NCBI GenBank assembly: GCA_028023455.1
Contig: JAQFVV010012395.1
Location: forward strand, 5,082,001 to 5,146,000
Origin: Epiperipatus broadwayi
Lineage: Eukaryota > Onychophora > Udeonychophora > Euonychophora > Peripatidae
Direction of reading: 5' to 3'
DNA: 64,000 bases
The translations under genes were made by a program, and so were the position numbers. Below the pieces are notes generated by a model. The model had not been told where the DNA came from, made no database searches, and saw only the letters and a list, made by a program, of their open reading frames with translations. This document shows positions 46,618 to 59,339 of the stretch, one piece after another (the first letter of the stretch is position 1; the number at the start of each line of letters is the position of its first letter).

Positions 46618-47482
46618 ATTGGGTTTCTTGTATTCCCTCTGCAATTGACGTTATCAATGACTTTGTATTTTGATCGTTTGTGTTTATTTTGAAATGTTTT
46701 TAACCGTGGAATCTATGCAGCCGATCTATACTCAACATTATAAAACAAACTTTTATAAATACATCTGTGCGAACTTATAAAATTAAAATCTAAAATAAAA
46801 TTTTAAAATGTAGTTAAATGCTAAAGTAAACATACTAAGATAATAATGCTAAATTATATATATATGCGTAAATAAATGTTTGTGTGTATAATTACTGGCA
46901 GTGGTTTATTTTATTCTTTTTTATATATTCTTAGATAAGAATTTATTATAAAATATAAATCTCTGCTATTCCACTGAGCTAGTGACAATGGGCTAACGAC
47001 CGGAATCAAAATATATAAAAAAAAAAAATTTTTTTTTTTTTTAACTTACGTATCTGCCTATTATATAAATTTTCTAGGTTCAAATGCCTAGTGGTGCCCT
47101 GTAGTGTAGATATGTTAAGCTTATTCTCTGGATCGTTATAGTATAAAGACTGATCTGCAAAAAAGAATTTATTGGCAGAAAAGTTTGGTTCACTGGATTC
47201 TGGGAAAGAACTGGATTGCATAACATTATAAAGTATAGAAAGGCTGCTAACATATTAAAGAACTGTTGCTGAGCAAACAAAACATATGAAATCAATGATT
47301 TGTGAATTTTTATTAGAATATGTAAAGTTTGTTCACATTTTAATTTTATACATTTAAAAAATGTTATCATTAAAATCTAACTGTATAGTATGTATAGCAA
47401 ATAATTTATATGTATTTTTATATTTACATTTTTGAATTTACCTGCTTAAATGGTTATTTTGGATGGCAATTTTAATTTAGAC

Positions 47483-47807
47483 CAGGAATCGGCAAACTAC
47501 AGCCTTTGATTCCAATCTCACGACTCTTTTTATTATGATAAACATAAACACATTTCTTATTTTCTCTTGTAATTTGTAAATAAACATTTTGATGACTTAG
47601 AGGAAAAATAATTTAAACGAATTTTTATTGTTATTAAAATGTATACAGATTCTATTACTAAAATAAATGTTCAAAAATACATTCACAACTATTCAGAAAT
47701 TTATTTTTTCATGAAACTATTTTTCACATCTTTCCTTGTAGTTCTTTTATGGGTGGGGATTATTTAAACAAAATGGTTCTTCATGTTAAAAAGTTTGGTG
47801 AACCTTG
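47483..47807. mobile_element. hAT-type MITE, 325 bp
   Basis: Ends CAGGAATCGGCAAACT and (reversed) CAAGGTTCACCAAACT, flanked by ATTTAGAC (47475-47482) and ACTTAGAC (47808-47815), an 8-bp duplication with one change. The CAGGGGTCGGCAAAC-like terminus is common in hAT families. It has no coding content. Confidence 0.75.
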
Positions 47808-47994
47808 ACTTAGACTATAGGCCTGAAATGAACTATCCCTAAATACATGTACTTCAATATAAGCTATAACGAATGATATATTAAATGAGTTTCTGAAACC
47901 AATTAATTTATTGTATCAGACCTCACTATTTTTGACAATCTAATAAAATATTTAAAAAAAGTTTATAAGATAGTTTATGTATTGTTATATATAT

Positions 47995-50126
47995 TATAAC
48001 GGTCGGGGTGAATAATGCAGTCTTACCGTATCTGCTGTACAAGGAATGTGGAAAATTTATATAGTATGCAGATACTTACAGTAAGATCCAAGTTTATTTT
48101 ATATTGACTGTTAGCCCATGCCATTAGCTCAAGGTGACACAGAGATTTAATATATAAATTCTTAATCAACATTTCATTCAAGAAAGATTTAAAATTAAAA
48201 ATAAATTTTTAATATTAAAAAAAAAAGCCACTACCAGTAATAACACCCAAAAAACATTTATTAACGCACATATATAAATATTTAAAATTGAGGAATAAAA
48301 TTTATCTTGTTTAGATTTTAATATTAATTTTAAATTTAAATTATTTGGAGTAAGTCCGCACAGATGAACATTTTAATAATATTTTACTTTAGAATGTTGA
48401 GTATAGATAGGCTATATAGATTTCTCAGTTAAAAACTTTTCAAAACAATCATTCAATCTCAGACTAAAAGTTCATAACCAAACCAATACCTGCTTCCTGA
48501 TATATGGATGTAACCAATGCAATATGAAGATGCTAGCATAAAACCACACTGACAGGAATGTGCATCTGACAGTGTGATAGTATTTGAAGGACGTGATCCT
48601 CGTCCAGTACAGGAATGTGCGTCTGTCTGGCAAAGGAATCATGTATATAAATTAATTAAAGATAAAAGGCTACGTATGAGGAAGAGCGGTCTATCTGCCG
48701 ACTGATCCATAGAGCTAAAAAGGGTCAATGGCGCAGGAAATATGTCTACATCCATTGCAACGCAATGACTACATCTTTGGGTCATGCATTCAATTGAGCT
48801 TTGTCCCTGTATGCTAAACATGCTTCACATTACATTGACATAAATACCCATATATCTCTCTATTAGCATCGACCTAACTATGAGACAAATAGTCTGAAAC
48901 TAAACCCCTTCAAAATAAACATTAATGATTAAAATATAAAGTTATTAGTTGAAAATTGCTAAGGAAAATTTACAATAAAGTAAACCCAATGAGACTCATC
49001 ATAAAGTTCTGCATTGACAACAATAACTTAAAGATATACCAGTAAATATGTTTGGACACTCAGTATGAGATGTCATATTTACCGATATATATATTTTAAC
49101 CATATGAAAAAAATAATAATAATAATAATAACTAACGTTAACGAAACAATGCAGCTATCTACACCCAACTTAAATTTAATACATTTTAATAATTTAGATA
49201 ATAAATAAATAAAAACATAAAATGGAAATGATTATTTAAATATATGCATAAAAAATATAATTGATTTTGCATTCTTTAGATCAGATAAGAGTTCTTGTTT
49301 TCCGTTATTAATTGCAAATTTAGAAAAAGCTCCTATTAGATAAACACAGGAGTTCATACTTTACGGATTCCGCAGATTTAGAGATCCATCTTCGTGATCA
49401 CTTTCGTAGAGCTTGTCCTTCTTTAAATGAAGCCGCTTCTTGCCATTCATTTAGTCAGGAACTGTCATTATGAGGCCTCAACTGGTTATCAAAAAATTAA
49501 ATCTATTGCATGACTCCTATATCGTGGAGTCTGCAATACAGCTACAACTCATATATAGCTTAATAGTCAGCATCTAAGACAACAACAACAATTTTTTGAA
49601 TTCAAATATTTTGGCTTTTATATTTTTATTAGCCTCTTATCAGCATTTTCCCAGATCGATCGAACATGATGTCAAATCCTAGTCTCTTTTTTAGTCTGTG
49701 CTGTCGGTTGGTGCTTTCATTGGTCAGTCTTTAATTTCTTTCTCTTATCTGACCTTTATTATTTAAGTGCCCTAAGGGCCAGTTTGCTTTATATTTAATT
49801 AATAAAATAATCATTTCCATTTTAAGATTAAAACATGATTTTTTTTTAAATATTGAATCAAATTAACATTTTTCTTTTCATTGCTTTTAAATGAAAAATA
49901 TTTATCTTTACATCTTTACTTTTTTTACAAAAAAATACTTTCAAATACTTTTTTTTTTAAAAAAAAAAAAAAATAGTTTTAGAATTTTCCATCTGTGTGA
50001 CAATATATATGTTTCGTAACTCTTTTAATTTTGGCTTTTAGTTTTTTTTAAAAAAACAATTTTATTTGAGATTTTGCCCTTTTATTTTAGTTTTAAAATA
50101 ATGTAATGCATATGTATACCATTACA
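47995..50126 (-). mobile_element. Very old solo LTR of the non-autonomous family, minus orientation
   Basis: Reversed relative to 14823-17037: it begins TATAACGGTCGGGGTG (equivalent to the LTR end) and finishes ACCATTACA. ATAT flanks both ends (47991-47994 and 50127-50130). Recognisable inner blocks include GTTAGCCCATG...CTCAAGGTGAC, GTCCGCACAGATG and ATTTAAGTGCCCTAAGGGCC. It is the oldest of the three copies. A moderately GC-richer part at 48480-48850 is LTR sequence, not an exon. Confidence 0.75.
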
Positions 50127-50399
50127 ATATATTATAAAGTATGTTTTCAGGATTAACGGTGTTTATTAGAATAAATTTCTTACTGTTTCAATAAGATAAT
50201 ACATTTCCTCAAATTGGTGAAAAAATGTATAACGTAATAATAGAGAATTGTTTCATGTATTTGGTGAGTAGTCTGATTACATTTAGCAGTATTCTTTATA
50301 TTTATTTGTGTTAAGAAACTTTTCCAAATAGTTGTAATTTTATTGTTGCATCACATTTATTAGTGCAGTTTTTGTTTTTAAAAATTTCTATAATCTCTA

Positions 50400-51500
50400 A
50401 ATATTCTTTGATCATGGTTATTGCATGTGGATATGATTTTGGTATTTGAGAAGTCTATGCGATGGCCAGTATCTAAAATCATGAAGAGCAACTGCTGAAG
50501 ATGTTGAGAATTTTTTTACTGCATTAATGTGTTCATCTCTCTAGCATTTATATATCTATTGCTTCTACCTATGTATGTAATTGGGCACATGGGTTTCATA
50601 CACTCCTTGGGCATCTAAAGAGATTATATCTTTAGGTTTGATTAGAAAATTATTAATCTTTTGCTCAGAAGAGAATGTTGTTTTTATGTCACAACATTTT
50701 AATGTCTTTCCAATTTTATCTGTGGTTCCTTTTATATAAGGAATGCAATTCTATTAAATTTATTTCTTTTTATGGGATTTTTGCTTTGTTTATAGTGGTG
50801 GTATTGTAACCATTCATTCGTAAGACTTCACGTATATGATTTATTTCTTTTCTTAATTCAGATGTATTTGGAAATAAAAACGCTCCTATAAAAAGTGATT
50901 TAGCTATAAAGAAGATGTGTGTTGAATGGTGATGTGATGATGGCTTTTAGACATCTATCAGTATGTATAAATTTTCTATATATAAAGGATGATAAGAAGC
51001 TATTGTTTGTTTTAGAAATAAGAATATCAAGAAAAGGGAGTTTTCCATCTTTTTCGATTTCCATAGTGAATTTAATTTGTGGATGTAAGTTGTTAATATG
51101 AGTAAAGAAGTCATTTAGTTTTTCTTCTCTATGTGACCAAATAACAAATCTGTAATCAATAGCTGAGCCAGATAGATGATTTGTGTAATACTGAGTTTAA
51201 AGGTTGTATTTGAAATTCTTCTATGAATAAATACCAAAAACATTAGAGATGGGAGATCCCATTGGGGTTCAAATTATTTGTTTGTAGAATTGATTATTGT
51301 AAGTAAAGTTATTGATACAAGGTTTGGCTAATGAGATATGATTTTGTAAATTAGAACGTTTAAAAACTATATCCAATGATTCATCGACTGGTATTTTTTT
51401 TGAAAATAAAGAAACAACATCAAAGCTTATATATCATTTGATGTTAATTTTAAATTATTAATAATAGGTATAAAAATGGTCTGCGTTTTATATAAGATTT
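50400..51500 (-). pseudogene. Penelope-like RT and GIY-YIG remnant, minus copy
   Basis: Read in changing frames on the minus strand: DLPSLMFLVFIHRRI (degenerate M-G-S-P-I-S-N-V-x-A), then YVDDRFVIWSHREEKL with the RT Y-V-D-D catalytic box intact (near 51150), NNLHPQIKFTMEIEKDGKLP, then a region with YKRNHR...NWKDIKML, and KECMKPMCPITYIGR (near 50610-50560), the second box of the GIY-YIG endonuclease. REHINAVKK and RYWPSHRL follow. Many stops. Confidence 0.75.
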
Positions 51501-51514
51501 TATGACAGGAACAA

Positions 51515-51960
51515 TTGTTGTGTGCAAAGCAAATGCCTAACAAAAAAATAAATAATTCTAATAGAATATGCATTCCTTATATAAAAGGAACCACAGATAA
51601 AATTGAAAAGGTATTAAAATGCTATGACATAAAAATGTTCTCTACTGATCAAAAGATTAACAATCTTCTAATCAAACCTAATAGTATAATCCCTTTAGAA
51701 GACCAAGGAGTCTATAAAACCTTGTGCGCCCAACCACATACCCAGAGAAAAGCAATTGCCATATAAATAGTAGAAGAGATGAACACAATGCAGTAAAAAA
51801 ATTATATCTTTAGCACTTACTCTCCACATTTTAGATACTGGCCATTGCATAGGCTTCCTAAATAGCAAAATTATATCTACAGGCAATACCCATGATCAAA
51901 GAATATTTAGAAACTCTAGTTATAAAAATTTTTAAAAACAAAACTGCATTAATAAGCATG
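51515..51960 (+). pseudogene. Penelope-like RT C-terminus and GIY-YIG remnant, plus copy
   Basis: An open frame at 51515-51766 reads NRICIPYIKGTTDKIEKVLK, then STDQKINNLLIKP and PLEDQGVYKTLCAQPHT. This is the end of RT and the start of the GIY-YIG domain (G-V-Y-x-I-P-C expected). A stop follows, then EEMNTMQ and HFRYWPLHRLPK in other frames. It is the inverted partner of the copy at 50400-51500. Confidence 0.75.
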
Positions 51961-52111
51961 ATGAAACAATAAAATTACCAATTATTTGGAAAAGTTTTTT
52001 AACACAAATAAATATAAAAATACTGCTAAATGTAAATTGGACTATTCACCAACCATGTGAATCAATTCTATATACTATATCAATGTAATTATTATTTTAT
52101 ACACTTTTTCA

Positions 52112-52148
52112 CCCAGTTGAGGATAAGTATTAGCTTATCGAAACAGTA
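52112..52148 (+). ncRNA. Decayed hammerhead-like core in PLE tail
   Basis: CAGTTGA (expected CTGATGA) at 52114-52120, a perfect stem II GATAAG/CTTATC (52122-52127 with 52134-52139), GAAA (52140-52143), then ACAGTA as a possible minimal stem III with cleavage-site A. Two of the invariant CTGATGA bases are changed, so activity is unlikely. The inverse copy lies at about 50183-50215. Confidence 0.4.
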
Positions 52149-52329
52149 AAAAAATTATTTTATTCTAATAAATATGGTTAATCCTGAAAACATGCTTCAT
52201 AAAACATCTTTCACTCATAAAAACAATAGTTTCAACAAATACATAGTGTGACCCAGTAAAAAATGACATGTAAAATAAAATAAGCCATTATTGTTGATTA
52301 TTCGTAATAAGCTCACTATATATCAATAT

Positions 52330-52382
52330 AAACAGAGCAAAACTCTCCATACAGTATAGGAGATGTGATCATGTGATGCTAT
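52330..52382 (+). repeat. Fragment of the 6389-7399 element family
   Basis: AAACAGAGCAAAACTCTCCA followed by TACAGTA, then GATGTGATCATGTGATGCT: the two ends of the element at 6389-7399 joined with the middle missing. Confidence 0.6.
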
Positions 52383-52892
52383 ATATCAATATATTATTGC
52401 AAATGAACGTAAAACCATTTAAACAAGTCCTTGAAATCCTCTGCCAGAATCATCTACAGAAACTTTGTGCTGTTGGATATGCACATGCTCGTGTCATAGC
52501 CATCTTTAATTTTGAAAACAGCCAAAAGCAAAAGCAAAATAAAAAAAAACTAAAAAAAAAATTATTATTTTTTTTACCAAAAACTCATGCATAATCTTGA
52601 AACTATGGACACTGGTGGATTGGCTCGTCTTCATGCACTAAAAACAAAAAAATCTTACTCTTAGTATTCAAATTGCTTGGGCAAAATTTGGGCCATAAAC
52701 AATTCAAAACTCTCAAATAGTAGTTAGTGTTTACCATCTAAACTTCAGGAATGTATTTGTGGTAAATAATGCGTTTAGTATCAAAAATAAAAACAGTAAA
52801 CATTTTTTATTTGGCTCTTTTGCATTCACAATTTTTTTGGTTTTCGTTCTGGCAATCACCATTCCACAATCTGGTGCTGAGTTGATGGATTA

Positions 52893-53919
52893 CACCCGGG
52901 ACTCTTTTTACGCGGACTTATTTAACATGATTTTGAAGTTACGCGTTTTATGTTTCACCGGAAATCGAACTCCAATAATGCGCTATTACTTTAAATAATA
53001 AATTTTGCGCACTTACGTTATATTGAAAGTAATAGCACATTATTGGAATTCGACTTTCATCTTACTAATTTAAATATTTTCAGTGCTTTATAATAGTAAG
53101 ATTTTATGCAATAATGAAATTAAAATCATGATTTCCACATTTTATGTATACACACATTAAATTTTACAAGATTATAATGTAAATTTGTTCAAACATTGTG
53201 CGTGTTACTTTTGCATTTTAAATCACATTCTGTTTTTGCTTTTTAAAAAAGAACATAATCAATTATTAATCATTTAGTGTCCGCAAGTTTATTTTTAAAA
53301 GATGAGTAATAGCAGTGAAACGAAATTTGATTTTTAAATGGAATTGAAAATTAAAGACAAAAATAAAAATTTAATTTTTAGTTGTTAGTTTTAATTAAAT
53401 TTTTCCCAGCAGTGGTGAATAAATGTCTTTTTATTATCATAAGTCTAAGTTCATAAACAATTAATAAAATCATCGTCTCAAAGATTAATTACTAATTAAG
53501 TTGTCAACAGAAAACCATTAACACAACATGAGAGTGAACTTGGTGCTAGTTGTATTTCCTCTTGTGAGAATCTGATTTTTTACCAGTTTGCAAACGAACG
53601 TGTATTTCGGCAAATAGCGATAATAATTAAAACGTGTATAAAAAAATGTAAATTACTGTACTGTAAATTATGTATAAAAATATATTATTTTGAATAAAAT
53701 TAAATATTATAGTTAAAAAAAGTTTGTCTTGTATCAATCTTTTTCAAATTTAAAATTTTTTATTAGTCATTTTATTTCCTTATTTTTTTTTGCGCAAATT
53801 TTGAAAAATCACAGACCGCATCCCCCCTTTTTCAATGTAAGTTACGTCTATTTTTGCGCGATTTCGTTTGCGCATGTTTTCTGAGGAACCTATCTATCGC
53901 ATAAAACGAGACACAAGTG
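52893..53919. mobile_element. Tigger/pogo-like DNA transposon, second copy, 1,027 bp
   Basis: Same family as 32978-33886 (shared GTGCTTTATAATAGTAAGAT, CATCCCCCCTTTTTCAA and TGAGGAACCTATCTATCGC). Ends CACCCGGGACTC and ...GACACAAGTG, TA on both sides. More diverged ends suggest more decay, but it keeps an inner block (about 53300-53460) that the first copy lacks. Confidence 0.75.
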
Positions 53920-53929
53920 TATATTGAAA

Positions 53930-54230
53930 ACATTATGTCTTATTATTTGTCAAAAAATTCTTTGATAAAAATTCTGGATCTGTAGTTGCAGTTCTTTGCA
54001 TGCCTCTGCAGTGCTTCACTTTACAATCTTTTTGGTTGACTGTCAACAAATAAGGCACAAAGCGTGCCTGCGTCTGCTTTTTCAAAATTTCCATTAAAAT
54101 GTGTAGTGATTTTGGGAGCGCCAGTGAATTCTTCAATGAGCATAATAAACCCAAAGTGATCAGTTTGAAAAACTCTGGCAAGCTTTTCACTTTTTTTTTC
54201 TCCTTAGATGCACCTGACCGTTAAACATCA
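53930..54230 (-). pseudogene. Mariner-family transposase fragment
   Basis: The minus strand reads LPKSLHILMEIL...QARFVPYLLTVNQKDCK, then KHCRGMQ and TTDPEFLSK. This matches the mariner stretch V-x-A-x-F/W-V-P-x-L-L-T-x-x-Q-K...D-P-x-F-L-x-x-I-I-T-G-D-E. The sequence ends just before the catalytic T-G-D-E motif. It lies next to the end of the Tigger copy, and its own terminal repeats were not seen. Confidence 0.6.
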
Positions 54231-54549
54231 TCTACGCTCTCCCTGCCATCGCAAAATCTTGCAAACTACTCGAAAACATTCTTGTAATTCATAGCTTCAC
54301 TGTCATGTATAGTTTGATTCATTTCAATAACAATGCAAAACAGAATTTAATGTTAGCACTTTCCATTGTGGATTAAGGTATAAACACACTGTCATATTTC
54401 ATGTCATAACTAATGATCAAACATGTTAGTGATGTGATGAATAGCAAAACTATATTGCAACAAGAAATTCACAGCAAACAGCTCAGAGAATCATTCATTT
54501 TTACACTGGGACACTACATTAAAACAAATCAGTTGAATTAATTCTGCAA

Positions 54550-54835
54550 TTTTCAATATACCAATAAGTAAATAAAAGCTCCAATCAGCTTAGGGCATGA
54601 TTGCAGTCATCAGTAGCTTTTAATAAACAAAAGACTAGAATTAACTTCACAATTTTTAACAAGCTAATAAATAAATAAAAGCTATAGCCAGGTTAAGGGC
54701 ATGACTGTCATAAGCATTTAAGTTAAATGCTGCTCAGGAAAGCAGTCACGCCCTAAACTGACTATAGCTTTATTTGATTTATTAATATATTGAAAATTGT
54801 AGTTAATTCCAGTACTTTGTTTATTATACATTTTG
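54550..54835. repeat. Foldback repeat with three related arms
   Basis: AAGCTCCAATCAGCTTAGGG...GACTGCAATCATG-type sequence occurs three times: minus at about 54575-54625, minus at about 54672-54712, plus at about 54728-54790 (GCAGTCACGCCCTAAACTG). The outer parts pair (AATTTTCAATATACCAATAA with the inverse near 54780-54800). The minus reading of the first arm has CTGATGACTGC, but no GAAA and no stem II, so only a remote link to the hammerhead families is possible. Confidence 0.5.
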
Positions 54836-54936
54836 TCTGATATTATATAAGTCAACTGAACTTTCTACATGATAAAAGAACTGAAATTATTTAATATTAG
54901 TAAATGATATTATGGGTAATGAGATCTCAATATATA

Positions 54937-55826
54937 TGAGGCGGGATCGAAAAATAACTGGAATCGTTCTCTGGTTTGCGGGCCTGTTGTAATAAATACT
55001 TCTGTTATTACATAAATCTTGCAGGTACTCTTCTGCATCAATCTGTCAAATGACATCTCCAAGTGAAATCATGGGGCCATGTAACAAATTGTTTTGTAAA
55101 ATGCATTTTGCATTTTTGTCATTTTTTTAAATAAGGGCTGAAAAGTTTGACAGTCTGAAATTCTGTTTTTGTTTATAGAAAATGACAAAGAAAAAAGTTG
55201 TAATACTTGAAATGGATTACAAGAAAGCTCATCTCATAAAAAGACAAGTTTATGAGTGACTTAGTTGAAATGATAAATTTACCATGTCCCTAATAAATGT
55301 TACAAGTGAAGTTCATAGTCAAAACAATTCTGATTTTTTTTATGCAAATGGCATTTTTTCTTTCAAATTTAGTTCACAAAGGTCTGGCATTTTATCTGCA
55401 AATTCTGAAACATTTATGTGATGTAGTAAAATGTAAGCATCCTGTTTTGTGACAAAAAAAAGAGTGCAAATTCCATGTCCACAAAATGTCATCTCTCAAA
55501 GCCTTGAGTGTGAAACACTTTTTAATTAAATTCAGCATGATCCAGCTTACCTATCAGCTGCATTCATTCAATCTCACTTCTTGCAATTTTTTTTTTTTAA
55601 TCAGTCGATGAAAAAAATGTCTCAATTTTTTTTTTGTGGACTTACAAGTGGTAGAAAAAAATGACAGAGACGTTAAAAGGCATCATTTTGAAAAATGAAA
55701 AACATGTTTAAATTGGTGTATTGCATCAAATGGATAGTCATTTGAAAGAGATTAAATTTATAACTCTTAAAAATGAATAAATAATTTTTTATTATAAAGT
55801 GCAGGTTATTTTTGGGTACCCCTGTG
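54937..55826. mobile_element. Mariner-like element with imperfect terminal repeats, 890 bp
   Basis: TA-flanked ends TGAGGCGGGATCGAAAAATA and (reversed) CACAGGGGTACCCAAAAATA, both followed by AC. The interior has short open stretches, such as KKKVVILEMDYKKAHLIKRQ near 55185-55245, but no catalytic motif that I can name. Confidence 0.55.
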
Positions 55827-56869
55827 TATATATCATTAAATTGTTTAACTAAAAATTCAAAAACAAAATAAGCAAATTCATATATAGATTTATTTATTTT
55901 TTTACAAGAAAATAAATTATAATAGTTCAGATCAAAAATGAATATTATACTAATATGTAACACAGCAATAAAACTACCTAGGCATTATAATAGTGCTACT
56001 AGAAATGATGCAAAAGATAGACTCAGAATTACTGCAAACATTATATTGCAATATAATAGTACTGAGAGGCATGTGATCCAGTTTCCTATCTTTTTGAATA
56101 TGTTCATAACAAAAATGTCAAGAGCCAAGATGATGTTATTCTCATATCTTATAATAAAACAGAAGTAGTAAATTCTGTTAGAATGTAAACAATGGCAAAT
56201 TATCATTAATGTTAATAAAGTGTTTATCATTTATTTACAGTAACTTATGATTAAATAAACATCAAACCTATCTTAAGAAAGAAAACAGGCAAATTAGGAA
56301 TAAAATGAAAACTTTTTAAATATATATGTTTAAGATAACAATTCATTGAAAGTCTGTCAATATACACATAGTCATTTATTTTGATCATATTAAATTACAA
56401 TAATTAATATTTTAAAAAAACGTTAAAAAAGAATTAAGACAAAGAAATAGATTAATAACAATGAGGTCAGTAAATTCCTTCACCACAACAATGAATTATT
56501 AAGATGAAAAATCAAAATGAAATTAAGTTAGTCTATAAAAATGTCACTCAAAATTATTTATAGTGTCAGTTGCTTAGCAATTCAAACAGTAACACCAAAG
56601 TGGGCAAGAAAGTCAAAATGGAGCCACTTCTCAGTTGAGGATTAATCTAGGAGTCTTCAACTCAAACCAATACTTTTTACTAAGGCCTATCTTACAAAGA
56701 GCAAGGTATTTGATAATTTTGACAATAAGATTCTATTAATATTTGCTAGATTCAATACTGATCTTTCAGATAATTTAGTTGTTTTTTTTTATTTGTTTAA
56801 AAAAAAATCTCAAACATTTCTCAATAAAGTTTGCATAACAATATACATACACATACATTCAAAGTACAT
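55827..56869. other. AT-rich stretch, nothing recognised
   Basis: No coding remnant, RNA gene or repeat was recognised. Confidence 0.4.
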
Positions 56870-58089
56870 TTAATAAAAACTATATAAATATTAATATCAA
56901 TATAAATACTTTTAATAAGAGGTGAGATATACTGTAATAGAAAGCTCAAAGAAAATCAATATACTTTTTGAAAAATGAATATTAGAGAGAATATACCATC
57001 CCCCTCCCATTCATTTTCCTTTTAGATACATATAGTATTTCATTGGTAATCTATACAAAGTATTTTATTAAAAATCTCTCAGGTTGCAGGTGATGTCAGA
57101 CAAGCTTATTAGCAGACTGCAAAATTATTGGTTTTATAAATAAGTTTATATATATGACAGAATAATAGTTTTACAATATAATCTTGAAAAATAGATAATT
57201 TTCATTTAGGTTAATATGTAATTCCAAGAGATTTTAACTTTTCTCAAAAAACAATGTAATTCAATAAATATACAAAGCCAAAGGTATACTACAAAAAGCT
57301 TGTTTAATGCTTTGAAAACATATATGGTAGATACATTTAAATAGCATGCAGACCATGCTTTCAACTGGTAGTTATAATCATAATAATGATTGACCAAGAG
57401 AATCTCTAAAACTTGTAATCCTCTTCAACAGTAATTGCTATGATTATGATCAGCATATCATTTAAATGTACCTAGCATATATGTTTTCAAAGCATTAAAC
57501 AAGCTTTTCTTAGTATATGCTTTGTATGTATATTATAATAAACTGAATTAGGTTAATATGATAAAGACAAGCTATCACAAACAATGAATGAGTGAAAATT
57601 TCACTGTTGGTCATAGTGATTTATTAACACGTCAACATTCATCTCATCAATCTAAATTAAATTTAGAACTTCTACTCTCAAATAAATACCTATTTATTGA
57701 CCATTATTGGATAGGTAGCTGAAAAAGACAATGACTATCTATTTGAAAAAATATATATATAAATTTGCTTGTAACCAGAAAAAATTTCAAAATTTATCTG
57801 ACTTTAACTTGAACCTGCAGGTCATAAACATAGTAAATGGATTTGCTAACTACAACACCACACGGCCTTTAATATAATGATTTCTGTAAAACTCTTCTGA
57901 GTCAACAGTTTAATATGTATATGATGATAAAAATATTGCAAACTTTATGTACCCAATCTCCTATTAAATATTGAGAAGCTAAAATGAAAACAATTTTTCA
58001 GGATTGACTTTGAAGCTCAAAACTTAACATCAGATCAAAACCTCATTTCTCACAAGTAGTAACTATATATATTTTTAATAGTATATACA

Positions 58090-58380
58090 CTTTTCATACA
58101 ATTATATAATTCTACCAAACTTGTACTGTTCAAGTTAATATGAAAAGATAAAATAAAACTAATAAGAAAATTTTAAAACCACAGAGCCAGGTTTCGGCAG
58201 ATTGCTGCCAGAATCAGAGTGCTGAATAGAACTGCGCCGTATAGTGCAGTTCTATTCAGCACTATAATTCTGGCAGCAATCTGCTGAAAGATGGCTCAGC
58301 GCTTTTAAAATTTTCTTATCAGTCTTATTTTATCTTTTCATATTAAACTGAACAGTACAAGTTTGGTAGAATATATATAT
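58090..58380. repeat. Foldback insert in the left arm of the large inverted duplication
   Basis: The palindrome is centred near 58238 with arms of about 130 bp (TTCTATTCAGCACT against AGTGCTGAATAGAA; AAACTTGTACTGTT against the inverse). Each arm contains GGCAGATTGCTGCC, a perfect hairpin next to TTTC, resembling hammerhead stem II plus GAAA on the minus strand (58186-58220). CTGATGA is altered to CTGATTC, so the motif is dead or unrelated. Confidence 0.6.
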
Positions 58381-59339
58381 ATATAATATTACCATATTTA
58401 TCTCTAGGTATGAAAGGAATTATAATCATAAAATTATTTAAAGTATTATTTGTCAGATACAAGATCATTTCATTATATTCATATTTTTAAATTATATTTT
58501 TATCTAGGTGCATCTTTCACCTTAGCTTAATCATATCATAACCATCCATCAGCTCAGAAGTTAGATCAACTTCTCACAGTAAATACATTTGAAACATACA
58601 TCTAAAATAAAAATTTGAAATTTATTTAAATATATATATATGTGAAGCTAAATTTAAGTATTTTTAAAAATCATGTGTACATGAAGTTAAAATTATAACA
58701 TGTACCATATGGCTTACTTGAAGTGTTTCAAATATATCTATAGGTGAGAGATTGGTCTGACTTCTTGGCACATGGATGGTTGTGATATGATTGAACTAAG
58801 GAGAATAATGTGTTGAGGTAAAATATAATTTGAAAATATATTACAGTCCAAAGGATGGTGCACCCTTTCATAGGGTATTAAAATGGAACGAAATCCAATC
58901 CCTGCCTTGCATGAGAGTGGCGTAGTAAAAGTTATCAAAATTGTCAACATAGCAAGAAAATCAAGTGTTGATATATCTATAATACTGCAAATATATTATT
59001 CATTAAGCGAGACTTAAGCTAAAGATAATGTCTAGCTTAATAAATGACTAGTAAAAGTTATTAATATATTTCCATAAAGAGGTTTGTATATCAAACTTGT
59101 AAGTGCAGAAATTTGAAAGTTGTTAATTAATTTCCTATCTACATATGTACTAAACAAATGATAAAGATATGTGGAAGATATTATGATCTGGGTCAATTAA
59201 AGAATGCTGGTTCAGCACAAAACCTGCATGTTGGGGATCATTTATCTTTAGCATGTCTTTGATCATATGTTTCAGTAATGAGTGATAAAATAGTTTAAAA
59301 TTTATTTAAATATTTATATATATATATATGAAGTTAAGA

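Larger units (their letters stand above)
43044..47140 (+). mobile_element. Old solo LTR of the non-autonomous family, with a 2-kb insert
   Basis: Starts TGTAACGGGCACATACG and ends GGATCGTTATA, matching the LTR at 14823-17037 over its length. It is flanked by GTAT on both sides (43040-43043 and 47141-47144), so it is a solo LTR left by recombination. Removing the 2,000-bp insert (43998-45997) leaves about 2.09 kb. It is clearly more diverged than the intact element. Confidence 0.85.
50127..52200. mobile_element. Penelope-like element pair, head to head
   Basis: A minus-strand copy (about 51505 down to 50140) and a plus-strand copy (about 51510 to 52195) are joined at their 5' sides with their 3' tails pointing outward. 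The tail segment 52060-52190 is the inverse of 50135-50290. The minus copy keeps more of the RT; the plus copy only the last part of RT and the endonuclease. Each tail carries a decayed hammerhead-like core. This arrangement matches 6310-8820. Confidence 0.75.

Noticed and set aside
48480-48850. GC-richer stretch that looks exon-like
   Set aside because: It lies inside a solo LTR delimited by a target duplication and matches that family's order of blocks.
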